Shown here piece by piece: positions 11,517 through 21,487 of a stretch of DNA of 64,000 bases. The stretch is from Vandiemenella viatica. Taxonomy: Eukaryota > Arthropoda > Insecta > Orthoptera > Morabidae. The stretch spans positions 266,849,930 to 266,913,929 of the forward strand of contig JARYHS010008074.1 of the NCBI GenBank assembly GCA_031002005.1, read 5' to 3'. How positions within the stretch are numbered: the first letter of the stretch is position 1; each line of letters opens with the position of its first letter. A model generated the notes under the pieces. That model did not search any database. It was given only the letters and a program-made list of their open reading frames with translations, and was not told the origin of the DNA. The translations under genes and the position numbers were made by a program.

Positions 11517-11951
11517 CTGCGATTCTGTTGATGGAGTGTTTTTATTTAATTTAATTTAATTGCAATGGAGCACAGGCTCCGGTGGCAATTTCCCTACACA
11601 CCCATCTTCCCCCATCTTCCTGTTCTTATTAATCACTTCATAACACGCAACTTTTCTTTTTAAGGATACTTCAAAATTCGGTAAACACTTTACTGGTGAT
11701 GTTAAAGTATCAACAGTTGTCTTGGAATGTTCCACATCTGTTGATTTTGAAGAAGAACGACGTTCAGTTGAGAACGATCTGGGTCTAGGAAGTATAACAT
11801 TATGTTCTGTGGTGGACATGTTGATACAAAGAGATGGTTTTTCTGCAGTGTTTGAAACACCTTTAGCCGCCGACACCCTACATATGGTTGCTTTGACTGG
11901 CATCGAAGTATCAGAAACGCGTTCCTTTGGAGAATTTCTCTTCATTTTTAC
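11517..11951 (-). pseudogene. THAP-domain gene, exon 3 (interrupted by LINE tail)
   Basis: On the - strand a TTTCAG acceptor (11957-11952) opens VKMKRNSPKERVSDTSMPVK in phase 0, which fits the phase-0 end of exon 2 at 12267. The frame stays open for about 100 codons of Ser/Thr/Lys-rich linker typical of THAP proteins outside the finger. A 74-bp CR1-like tail with a 10-bp target duplication interrupts it at 11547-11620. Removing the insert in the mind gives ...NKNTPSTESQ and then CAG|GTATGA, a good donor at 11516. Downstream, 11490-11400 contains another open run (YQELKDKQLCTTDSL) that might be further coding sequence. The frame reads through the LINE tail by chance to a stop at 11556. Confidence 0.5.
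11547..11620 (-). mobile_element. 74-bp 5'-truncated CR1-like LINE tail
   Basis: Reverse complement of the last part of the LINE ending at 63195: GGGGGAAGATGGGTGT, then CCGGAGCCTGTGCTCCATTG and a pentameric AATTA tail. It is flanked by TGTTTTTATT (11537-11546) and TGTTCTTATT (11621-11630), a 10-bp target-site duplication with one mismatch. It lies within THAP exon 3. Confidence 0.85.
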
Positions 11952-12266
11952 CTGAAAGTTTTGAAAAACAATTTATTACAGGCTAGTGAGGATTTTTTTG
12001 TTACAATGTTCTATGCTTTTCCCGTGATTCTCAAATTTCTCTGCTATGGATATGATTTTTTTTCTAATTTCACGATGTTTTAATTATTATATAGGGTAAC
12101 TCAAAATACTATGTATATGTATGAATAATACTCTGGTGCTCCTCATTTAAAGCCGAGAAAATTATTATCCTCTCACCAACTGATCATTTATGGCGCCATA
12201 TAGACACTGTTGCATCACTGTAGTAATATTTATGTCATTGCTTTAAATGGTTTAGTAGTAACTTAC
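11952..12266 (-). other. Presumed THAP intron 2
   Basis: 315 bp between the exon 2 donor (GTAAGT, 12266-12261) and the exon 3 acceptor. AT-rich and without repeats I recognise. Confidence 0.5.
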
Positions 12267-12468
12267 TCTATCTTTCAGGTATGATGGGAATGCAGAAAAA
12301 ACATTTGGTACTGCATTTTCTCTCAGTGTTGTTAAAGAATGTGATGTTCTATCCATTTGATTTTCTGAAAAATTAGCTGAACATAAACAACTGAAATTAG
12401 TTGTCCTCCAATTTTGTCTCCTGCAAGCTTTGATCCATTTTGATCGGAGATCTTCATTCTTTGGAAAC
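12267..12468 (-). CDS. THAP-domain protein, exon 2
   Basis: On the - strand, acceptor ATACAG (ending at 12469) precedes an exon reading (G)-FPKNEDLRSKWIKACRRQ, then SCLCSANF and LRENAVPNVF. This is the second half of a THAP finger: FP, the conserved Trp, C-x-C/CS.HF-like ligands and the AVP(N)xF box. The usual HF is NF here, so the last zinc ligand (His) is replaced by Asn, which would weaken zinc binding. Donor GTAAGT follows at 12266. Exon 1-type phase (1 nt completing Lys) fits the + strand exon at 4422 exactly, but that exon is on the other strand. No exon 1 is seen further up the - strand within the window. Confidence 0.75.
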
Positions 12469-12844
12469 CTGTATCCAAGAAAAAATATTCTATGTATTGG
12501 CTACATAGCAGTAGTTCTTTTTGATATGAATAAGTAACAAAACTGTTTGTTTCTAAAGTCCTTAAATTTTGTTTTATATTCGAATAGATTATATTTCCAC
12601 ATTCCATTTCAGTAATTTAAAAATGTTTGATGGGAAAGATTAAAAAATCAAGAAAATTAGGTCTAGACCTATTTAAGAACAGAAGCAAGTATTATATGAA
12701 ATTTTATAAATATCCTAGCAGAATGGTTACGACTTTAAAAGAATTCAAAAGTTTCTAAAGAATTCACGGCTTACTCAGAAAAAAATTGCACTGGTAGTGT
12801 ATACCTATTTAAATTCACCAGCAGCATCAGTGCAAGAGGATTCT
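12469..12844. other. No gene recognised
   Basis: AT-rich flank 5' of THAP exon 2 on the - strand. A search for a THAP exon 1 here by eye is negative. Confidence 0.4.
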
Positions 12845-13064
12845 ATCATTATTGTGGTGCCACAATCTGATGATGAATACTTATGGAACACGATGAGACA
12901 AATCGACAATATATATTGATATTTCGCTTAGTTCTCGAGATATACTCTCTCAAAAGTAAGGTGGTTAGACCTAAATGCAGCCTGGGCCAAAAGAAAATTG
13001 AAATAGGCGAGATATAAAAAAAAATTGTTCTTTATTTCAATTAGTATCATTAAGTTACATAAGA
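12845..13064 (-). repeat. Repeat family A copy, target of the RTE insertion
   Basis: 12845-12960 in reverse reads ACTTTTGAGAGAGTATATCTC, GAGAACTAAGCGAAATATC and CATCATCAGATTGTGGCACC. A forward unit starts at 12975 (AAATGCAGCCTGGGCC), runs to TTAAGTTACATAAGA at 13051-13064, and resumes after the LINE at 16261. This is therefore an inverted pair of units. Confidence 0.7.
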
Positions 13065-16000
13065 GGGGGTCAAGGCTGGTATGGTCTCAAGGATCTCAGC
13101 CTATGCCGGATTGGCTGAGATAATAAAACCTTGAGAAATGCCTCTGCGATCTATCTTAGCAGCTCTGCCAGCAAACCCTACTCCCACGTCCACGAAGGTG
13201 AAAGCCGCGTGACCCCTGGGCAATGCACTTTTTGAGTGTAGCTAACGGGAGAGGATGGAAGGCGAGCCCCCAGCGCCTTAAAACTGGGACATTCTGGCTA
13301 AGGGAAGGAACACCCTGAAATAAAATCGTGGCCCTCCAGGATGGGGGTTGTGCGAAGGGCTGGTAACCCTTCCACATAAAAAGATATATTACTCATAAAC
13401 CTCAAAGTAAGGAAAGCCGGATGGATCTTATGAGGACAAAAAAGGCAAGGTCAAAGGAAAAACGATTTGGAATCAAAGACAATTTGAAAATAGGAACGTG
13501 GAATGTGAGAGGTATAAATAATAAAGAATATGATCTGGACAGGGAGTTAACTAGAAAGGGGATCAATGTTGCTGTAATTACAGAAACAAAAAAGAAATTG
13601 AAGGGAACAGAAGAAATAGATAAATATACAATGATCTACAGTGGAGTGGCACGAGAGAAAAGACCTGCAGTAGGAGTGGCAATATTAGTGGATAGGAAAT
13701 GGAAAAATAAAATTGTCAGTTACACTATGATAAGTGAAAGGATTCTGACTCTAAGATTGAAAGTAGAGAGAGGCAACCTAACCTTGATCGCCATATATGC
13801 CCCCAGAAGAAAACAAACGAGAAGAATCTGAGCAATTTTATGAACAGCTTCAAGTGGTGATAGACAGAATTAATAAAAGTGATTTCCTAATACTGGCTGG
13901 CGATTTTAATGCTCGCGTAGGAAATAGTCCAATTCCAGAGGTAATGGGGAACAGAGGTGAATACACATTAAATGAAAATGGGGAAACTACTGAGAGAATT
14001 TGCGTCCTTCAACCAGTTAAAGATTACAAATACATTCTTTACAAAAAAAGATATCCATAAATTTACATGGACGGCAAGAGGACAAAGGTCTATCATTGAC
14101 TATGTAATGGTTAATAAAAAATTAGGTCCAGATGTAGTAGACACCAGTGTACATAGAGGTAGTGATATGTATACAGATCACTATCTCGCTATATCAAAAA
14201 TAAGAATACTTGCTAAATGGAGGAAAAGCATGAATAAAAACTTACAACAAGATCAAGAAGTTTTTAAGACCTACCTTTTAAAAGATGAAGGAATAAAACA
14301 TCTATATCAAAGCCGATTACAACAGCGCTTACTGGAAAACCCAACAAATAATGACATCAATAAAGAATGGGAAACTATAGCTTCATCAATACTGAAAGCA
14401 GCATATGAAGCCATTGGCAAGAAAAAGAAATTTAGAAGAAAAACTGGACTAAAAATGTGGAACGAAGAAATTGCAGAAGCCGTCAAACAAAAGCAAAAGG
14501 CTTATCTAAAAATGATACAGGATCGAAACCTAGAAAATGAAAATGAATATAAAAGAAGAAGAAATATTGTTAAGACAATAACAAAGAAGTTGAAACAAGA
14601 GGGATGGGATAGATTAATCAGTTCAATAGAAGATGATGTCCATGGTAGGCAAGAGATGGCTTATAAACTTATGAAACATCTCAACAAGGATGAAAAGGAA
14701 AGTGCTAATATAAATGTAATTGAAGAAGAGGCATGGGTAAAACACTACAGAACATTATGGTACAGTAGTAATTATAAAGAAGAAGAAGAGAAAATAGGAA
14801 TGGACCATGTGGATACTAAAGAAATAGATCCTATAGACATAGAGGAGGTTGATGCAGCACTAAAATCATTTAAAAATAGAAAAGCTCCTGGACTAGATAC
14901 AATTAATTTAGAATTGATTAAGTATGGGGGAATGATTCTGAAATTTAGATATTTACACTTAATTAATATGTGTTGGAAAAAGAGAACCATCCCAGAAGAA
15001 TGGAGGAAGGCCAAAGTTATTTCACTTTTTAAGAAGGGAGATAGGAATTCATGTGATAACTATCGAGGAATTAGTTTATTAAATACGGGATACAAAATAT
15101 ATGCAAAATAATAAATAACAGGTTAAATGTAATAGCAGATGCTCTCCTATCAGAAGAACAATGTGGGTTTAGGAAAGGAAGGTCCTGCATAGATAATATA
15201 TTCTGCCTTAGACAACTACTGGAAAAGAGAAGAGAATTTAATTTAAAGACTTTCATTGCTTTTATAGACTATGAAAAAGCGTTCGATAAAGTAAATAGAC
15301 AAAAACTATGGGAAATAATGCAAAGAAATGGATATCCACAGCATTTAATACAAGTTATTCAAGATATGTATAGAAGGACACAAATCGTCTTAGACCTGGG
15401 AAATAAACTTACAGAAGAAATAGCAATTAACCAAGGAGTGCGGCAAGGTTGTAGCCTGTCTCCAACAGTTTTTAATATATATATAGATGACTTAGTTAGG
15501 AAATGGAAAGAAAATGTCCATCCTGGTATAAAAATAAGCAACAACACTTACATAAATACTATGTTGTTTGCAGATGACCAATTTATCCTCCAGGAAAATG
15601 AAGATGGACTTCAAAAAGCAATTCATATACTAAACATTATCAGCAAAGATTACAATCTGCAGTTGTCTCGTGCAAAAACGAAAGTTATGGCATGGCAGGG
15701 GAAGTACCCTATAAAATAGTGGTAGACAATCAGCCAATAGAACAAGTCTCCAGCTTTACTTATCTCGGATGTGAATTATCTTTCAATGAGGATAACGAGG
15801 TGAAGAAGAAACTTCACCGATTTCAGTATATGTGTGGAACAATTCGACGAACACTGAAAGGTAAAGCGCGAGAGGAGACTCAACTCAAGTTTTATAAAAC
15901 AATGGCCGTACCGACTCTGCTACATGGCAGCGAAACATGGATAAATAAAACGCAATACAAAAGCAAAATTCAATCATCGGAAATGAAATTTTTAATGTCA

Positions 16001-16260
16001 GTAAAAGGGTATTCCCTAAATGATAGGAGGAGGAACGAGGAAATAAGGGAACAACTGAATATCTCCCCGCTAAATGATAGAATTACCCAAAAAAGGGATA
16101 CCACGTCCTACGGATGAAAAAGGACAGATTTCCTAAGCTTGCCCTGGAGTACCATCTCACAGGCAGAAGGGACATTGGAAGACCTAGGAAGAGATGGTCG
16201 GAAGAATGAGGTCGGAACAGGCTTTTGGCCTATCCATGAAGAGGAAGTAAGTAAGTAAGT
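13065..16260 (+). mobile_element. Full-length RTE-like LINE
   Basis: A 3.2-kb insertion bounded by the duplication AAGTTACATAAGA (13052-13064 and 16261-16273). It has about 350 bp of GC-richer 5' leader, one long ORF in several frames, and a 3' end of tandem AGTA units, a tail type known in RTE-clade elements. It entered a family A repeat whose two halves can be rejoined across it. Complete ends with a decayed ORF indicate a once-mobile copy that is no longer autonomous. Confidence 0.9.
13421..16209 (+). pseudogene. RTE-like ORF: endonuclease plus reverse transcriptase
   Basis: The start at 13421 (MDLMRTKKARSKEKRFG) leads into an EEP endonuclease: GTWNVRG, the VITETKKK block with catalytic Glu, LIAIYAPRR, then AGDFNARVG and the TDHYLA histidine box. 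The reverse transcriptase follows: KAPGLD, YRGISLLN, FIDYEKAFDKV, GVRQGCSLSP and the catalytic LFADDQ at about 15563. The C-terminal region contains YLGCEL and HGSETW and ends near GRPRKRWSEE, stop 16207-16209. Reading frame order is 2, 3, 1, 3, 2, with changes near 13800, 13980, 15107, 15700 and 16100. The catalytic motifs survive, so decay is recent or moderate. Confidence 0.88.
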
Positions 16261-16570
16261 AAGTTACATAAGAATTCATAATCAGATTATGGCGCCACGG
16301 TAATGATAGAACTGGCCAGTGCAATTTTCTTACTACCATATATCAAAAGTCACAAGCTTGTGTCACTAACAAGGTGCTCAATAAATTACTAATAATGAAT
16401 AAATAATTTGTTCCCTAAGCTATAAAATTAATATTCTGCAACAGGCTGCATTTCAATCTAAACACAATCCGACTTAATGTTGCGGCTAAAAAGTCAAACG
16501 ACGCAAATACAGCTAAACACTTGAAACGTATTGCGAATTACATTGCAGATAACAACAAAATGAACTTCAT
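16261..16570 (+). repeat. Repeat family A, remainder after the RTE insertion
   Basis: 16261-16310 continues the unit cut at 13064 (AAGTTACATAAGAATTCATAATCAGATTATGG, split here by the duplication). 16445-16560 holds the GGCTGCATTTCAATCTAAAC...GTTGCGGC segment seen at 9045. Confidence 0.65.
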
Positions 16571-16620
16571 TATAATTCCTAGATCGCATATCACAAATTA
16601 TCAGAATTAATTTCATCATA

Positions 16621-16667
16621 CCTGTTCTGACAAAATCCATACACAGTATGGATTTTGTCAGAACAGG
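16621..16667. repeat. Perfect 21-bp palindrome with 5-nt loop
   Basis: CCTGTTCTGACAAAATCCAT plus A (16621-16641) is exactly reverse-complemented at 16647-16667 around the loop CACAG. It sits at the 5' end of the LINE fragment that follows, as if the first reverse-transcribed end folded back. Confidence 0.9.
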
Positions 16668-17535
16668 TTTCCATGAAAAATTTAACTCTATGTCTATAAA
16701 ATTAGCTACTCCAGAAGAAATAAGAAAAATTATCAGATCCCTTAAGAGCAAATACTAAAGTGGTTATGATGGGATTTCCAGCAGATTCATTAAATTGTGC
16801 TCCACAGAATTAAGTAATATACTAAGTTATCTTTTTAATATATCTTTACTTGACGGTACTTTTCCAGAAAGGCTTAAACATACTGTAGTTAAACCACTCT
16901 ATAAAAAGGGAGATAAGGCAGCTGTATCGAATTACCGACCAACTTCATTACTAACAGCCTTCTCCAAAGTTTTTGAGATAGCAATGTACAACAGAGTTTA
17001 TGAACACCTTAAAAATAATAATATTCTAACTAAATCACAATTTGGTTTTCAAAAGGGTCATTCAACAGAACAAGCTATATTTTCGTTCACTGACAATATT
17101 TTAGAAGGAATAAATGATAAATTAATTCCTGTGGACATTTTTTGTGACTTATCTAAGGCATTTGACTGTGTAGATCATAAAATTCTAATACAGAAACTAA
17201 AGTATTATGGTATAGATGGCATTGTTAATAAATGGCTTAGTTCTTACCTTCTAAATAGAAAGTATCAATGGAGAATTTTAAGGCTACCTTAAGAGGTCCA
17301 CTGTTTTCTGAGTGGAAATTAATCAGATGTGGAGTACCTCAGGGTTCTATATTGGGGCCACTATTGTTTTTAATATATATAAATGATCTACCCTGTGTTT
17401 CATGTAAAAATTCAAAATTTGTCCAATTTGCAGATGACACAAACATAGGAATTAAAAATACTCCAGATTTATCTACAGAATATATTTCAAATTATGTCTT
17501 TGAACTGATTAATAAATGGTTTACAGCTAATGGCT
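16668..17535 (+). pseudogene. Jockey/CR1-type LINE reverse transcriptase fragment
   Basis: Two overlapping frames give SRFIKLCSTELSNIL, NYRPTSLLTAFSKVFE, FGFQKGHSTEQAI, DLSKAFDCVDHKIL, then after a frameshift near 17270 [20 protein letters not shown] and the catalytic FADDTNIG. Order and spacing are those of a non-LTR RT palm. The endonuclease is missing (5' truncation at the palindrome), and the sequence stops abruptly at the gypsy junction. The clade is my best guess from motif wording. Confidence 0.8.
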
Positions 17536-18042
17536 TGTCTTGAGTACGGTGAACCAATACGAATCCCGGGTGAATTACTGTGCACCGCGACGGAGGAACG
17601 CCTGGAAGATACATCCAACTTCGTGGACAAACTGCGTCAACAAATGCGCAGACTACGTCCAACACCAGCCACCATACATGGTCACAGCACGACCTTTGTT
17701 TTCAAGGATCTTGAAACGTGCACTCACGTGTATCTTCGGGATGATTCGGTACGTGGTGCCCTGCAGCCAGCATATACTGACCCACACCGCGTGTTAGATC
17801 GCCAGGATAGAACCTTAACTGTTTTGAAAAAAGATATACCGATACGTGTCAGCATAGAAAGAGTGGAACCTCCCTTTCTGCTCAATGACGATTGTCCTAA
17901 TATCGAACGTAGTGCTCTGACAGAACTACTTATTACATCAATCAACAAAGCAAAGACAACTACAGATCACGATACGGTGGACAACCCGAGAAACACAAGA
18001 TCCGGTCGCCGGGTAAAGTTCCCCAAACAACTTCAGCCGTAG
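17536..18042 (+). pseudogene. Ty3/gypsy polyprotein C-terminus
   Basis: The open frame begins mid-protein: EYGEPIRIPGELL, FVDKLRQQMRRLRP, then STTFVFKDLETCTHVYLRDD, YTDPHRVLDR and NTRSGRRVKFP, stop at 18040. This is the stretch after the integrase core, with a GPY/F-like module, that attaches to the 3' end of many Ty3/gypsy pol genes. All upstream domains are absent, because the sequence joins the LINE fragment directly at about 17536. A purine tract and the 3' LTR follow immediately. Confidence 0.8.
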
Positions 18043-18067
18043 CCTCATCAACTCCGTGGGGGGCTGG

Positions 18068-18363
18068 TGTGGCGGAAACACATCGCGACCTTAACTGTTG
18101 TCAGTGCAGTTCCGTCGTTTTCGCGGCGGCTGCTAACGCAGTTGCAGCGATGCTCGCTGACGAGTAACCGGGGTAACGATAAAACAACAAGAGAGTACAC
18201 CGTTGGCGAGGCGTACAAAACACAGAGATGACATTGCCACCAATACAGAAGCTGAAAGTAATATTAACAGTCGCATTCTTATGATATTTCAATGTAATGT
18301 ATAGTATATATGTATATGTGTTATTGGTTATATTAAATGCATGGATAAGAGTTTCGTCTTCCA
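18068..18363 (+). repeat. 3' LTR of the gypsy fragment
   Basis: It starts TGTGGCGGAAAC after a polypurine-like tract (GTGGGGGGC, 18056-18064) that follows the pol stop by about 20 bp, and ends ...GTCTTCCA. An ATTAAA signal lies at 18331-18336. There is no second LTR in the window, so the limits rest on TG...CA ends and context only. Confidence 0.6.
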
Positions 18364-18379
18364 TATCGTAAACTACGAT

Positions 18380-18665
18380 ATTGTTTATATGGGCAATGTA
18401 ACCCCATATGTCCTTTTAAAAGATCAAAGAAGCCCGATAACTCTACCATTTTAGGATCAGATGTTGCTCCACCATATAAATGGGAACAATATAAAGCTGC
18501 TCCAAACTCTCTATTACCGACAAGCGCTTTGAAAGTATGAATACTTTTGTAATGTAAGTGCCTTGAGCATGGTCAGGGTAACCACTACTTTGTATTGGAA
18601 TCTCAGTACAATCAATTACAATGTTTTATTCTCCATCCACCTTTTTGTACAATACATTGCCCAAA
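18380..18665 (-). pseudogene. DDE_Tnp_4-like transposase fragment
   Basis: In reverse the frames give IDCTEIPIQSS, AQGTYITKVF, ALVGNREFGAALYCSHLYGG and SDPKMVELSGFFDLLKG. These correspond to the first catalytic Asp (IDCTE), the FKALVG...LYGG block and the SD (second Asp) region of DDE_Tnp_4 transposases (PIF/Harbinger relatives, often paired with THAP domains). The last acidic motif is missing and the frames are broken. Confidence 0.55.
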
Positions 18666-18689
18666 AATTTAATTCTTCGAATGCACAGT

Positions 18690-18756
18690 TAACCGAAAAG
18701 TTAACTTCGTTAATTGTTAATCCACTACTTAAAAAGTTAACTTCGATAATCGTTAA
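18690..18756 (+). repeat. Two short direct repeats, 34-bp period
   Basis: AAAAGTTAACTTCGTTAATTG (to Ts) near 18695-18718 is repeated as AAAGTTAACTTCGATAATCG near 18730-18751. Function unknown. Confidence 0.6.
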
Positions 18757-18776
18757 AGCGTTACATTTTTGCAAAA

Positions 18777-19112
18777 TTAGTGGAAGTTAAAGTTATCCGT
18801 ACAAGAGTTGAACATACGTTCATGTATTGTAATAGGTATTACTGCAAGCAATACTAATGTACCATGAAGTGAATCATTAATACATATACCAAATGCCATT
18901 CTGGGAAATGAGTTTTTACCGGGGTTCAAAGTTTTCACCAGCTTCTCAAACGTATCGCATTCTTCAGCATGAAGTTGAATCATGTTGGCAACGAAAAGGT
19001 TTGCAATACATCGCTCTACACCATCTTGTAATACAATGGTCCCGGTAGCTATGATACCAAATTTTTTATTGACGTAAACTTTTATTAGCAGATGGCGATG
19101 AAAACAAATCAA
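18777..19112 (-). CDS. Unidentified 111-codon open frame
   Basis: Encodes a segment with IATGTIVLQDGVERCIANLF, MIQLHAEECDTFEKLVKTL and MAFGICINDSLHGTLVLLAV. It looks like a real, fairly hydrophobic globular protein fragment rather than a chance frame, and it lies in the same orientation as the transposase scrap below it. I do not recognise the family. It has no clear splice borders or upstream continuation, so it may be a broken exon or part of a transposon. Confidence 0.35.
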   Translation of the reverse strand: MICFHRHLLIKVYVNKKFGIIATGTIVLQDGVERCIANLFVANMIQLHAEECDTFEKLVKTLNPGKNSFPRMAFGICINDSLHGTLVLLAVIPITIHERMFNSCTDNFNFH

Positions 19113-20604
19113 TTATGCAGCTATATATATGTATCAGAAGAAGCCACAGCACTTGAAGGCTTTGAATTATTTTTCATTTTTCCCCCAACGAGTTGCCTCT
19201 GTTTTTACTTTTTCTTCAAACAGTTCATATTTGGATATCTGCAAAGACTAGATACGTGTGCCTTGATTGTAGAAAGTTTAGGTAAACACAGTTTGAATTA
19301 ATAAATCAACTGTTTCAGTCTAGATTTAAGTGCTACATAATCACATAAATGTGGCCTAGGATATTTAATATTCTAGTTGCTGTTATTAGCATTGCTGCTT
19401 TCACTAACTGATTGAAGAGCTAAAGTTTCAATGACGTAATCATGTAACGAATGTCAAGATTAACTTATTTCATTAACGAATACCAAACCAGTTCCAACAA
19501 AAAATGATAGATTATAAAAATATCAAAATCAATCACCGATCGAATTTAAAACGAGTAGTGAGCGCCGGTTTGAAGATGTTTGCGTCCTCGCGAATACGGG
19601 CGAGTTGCTTTATAGGTCCATTTAATCGTTACGCTAAAATAGATTGAAATTACTTGCTTTCAATGTCCCATATGAGTATCATAGCAACCGCTGTGGTAAA
19701 TAACGTTTGTTCCAAGTCAACACACGGCATTATGGAAAAAGAAAAATTAACGGCTAGTGTACTTATTTCGTTTTTCCTTAATTGCGAGGTCCATTTTTTC
19801 TTCGTGTGTTGAATTGATTGTACCTGTTTGCTGGTTGTGGTATCTATTGGTGGAATTATGAAGTACTGAAGTCACCGCCGCCCTGAGGTTTGTTGGACCT
19901 GTTAAGCTACTTTGCCGAAATAACGAAATTAAGACAGTTATTCACTTGTCTGCTTTTCAACCAAAGAAGTTACACGTACCGTCAATGCGACGACACTTCC
20001 GCATGCCGTGGAGTGGGGGGTTTTGTGCTCGGCATCGAGTGTACCCACAGACCCACGTTAGGAATGTAGTCGAATCTAAGATGTTAGTTACACTTGCAGA
20101 TCTCTATGCAAGAACTTTCATGCATATTGCCTTATCCAGAGCAAAGCAATTAACCTGCAAATATGCGTTATAATTTTACATGTTTATAGGGTGTCATTCA
20201 ATAAATGCGGGGAAAACCCGCAATATTAGACTTTGCTAAGATTTGTGAATAAAACCATAAATATGTACCAAATTATCTGTTTCTAGAAGCATTAAACATA
20301 CAGTTGAAAAAGTTTTTGAATATCAGTACATTCCAAAAGTAAGGGCAGGAATTAACATAATTTAACCCATTTGTTAAACTTAGTAAGCTTCCTCTTAGTA
20401 CATACTTACTTTTTCTTGTTGTGATATTTATATTTGACCTCTTTGTACAATTTTTTTAAAACAATGTTCCTAGTACAATTAGTGTAATTAATTATACTGA
20501 AATATAAATAGGGATCCACAGATGGTAGTATGTGTAGAGCTGGATAGTAATAGTATCTTAGTTTGTAAGTTGACTAATAATGCTTCTTTGATCAACAAAG
20601 AACA
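19113..20604. other. No gene recognised
   Basis: Mostly AT-rich. A 75-codon frame at 19946-20173 has no recognisable domain. GCGGGGAAAACCCGC at 20206-20220 can form a small hairpin. No exon-like structure stands out. Confidence 0.4.
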
Positions 20605-20822
20605 GCGTTGTGGTAGCTCAGTTGTTGAGGCGCTTGCTTTCGCTGGTTCGGTCCCGGGTTCGAATCCCGTCAGGTGCAGGGATTTTTATCATATGAGCTA
20701 TGCCAGGACGGTCCGTGGTTTGGATTCCACGTTAAACTATAGGTCCCAGAGGAAAGGAACTACTTCTGACACAATGGCTTACTATGCCTCCTTCCGGAGG
20801 ATCCAACCAACCATCGGTTTGT
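20605..20822 (+). mobile_element. tRNA-derived SINE (family 1)
   Basis: The head resembles a tRNA: A box TGGTAGCTCAGTTGTTGAGG and B box GGTTCGAATCCCGTCAGG. It is followed by a non-tRNA body with TATGCCAGGACGGTCCGTGG, TTGGATTCCACGTTAAACTA and TAGGTCCC. The body matches 28690-28800 and 50190-50240. No A tail or duplication is clear. The acceptor stem does not pair, so this is not a tRNA gene. Confidence 0.8.
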
Positions 20823-21487
20823 GAATTAGTTAAGTTTAAGATCAATAGTGAGTGTGGCGCTCGCGTGCTGGCGCGGGAAGGCTTGTGTGTGAGCTACGCT
20901 AGTTGTTGTTAAGAGTGTAATTTGAATATTCTAGAATTTGTATTGTGTGTAAAACTGAGGATAAGTTTTGGAAAATATTAATCTGAACGTCAGTATTCGT
21001 TGAACTGTGTGTTTTGATTTCTTGAAGTCATTTTAAGAAATCCTAAATATCGGGGGCATGATACTAATAGTCGGTCATTAAAAATAAGAACTGTTCGGCT
21101 TGCAGTGTTAGAGGTGGACAGAGGGCCAACCACCCACAACACGGCGAAGGTAATTAGCAGCTTATAGTGTCCAGACATCATAATCGCCCAGTGTTGGACA
21201 AAGTCATCGATATCTCTTCCTGTTCATAAGTCTTTGAGTTTTGTTGAAAAGTTGCACTGCTTGCAAACATAGAGGTGATCCATGGTCTGCTGTTCTCCAC
21301 ACTCACATCGATCATCTGTTGTCAGACCCCGTTTATAAATATTAGCTGTTGCTGGAGCCACTCCTGTTCTTATATGGTCAAGGGCTCTCCATTTTACCCA
21401 GTCCAACTTTATGTCAGAAGGTTCTTCCTCAGAGTGCCATTTTGGAGGATCGAAATTTGTATGATTTAGCAAAAGGACCCTATAGAT

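Noticed and set aside
19946..20173. 75-codon + strand frame MSAFQPKKLHVPSMRRHF
   Set aside because: No recognisable domain, repeat homology or splice context.
20605..20678. True tRNA gene
   Set aside because: A and B boxes are present but the acceptor stem does not pair and a shared SINE body follows.
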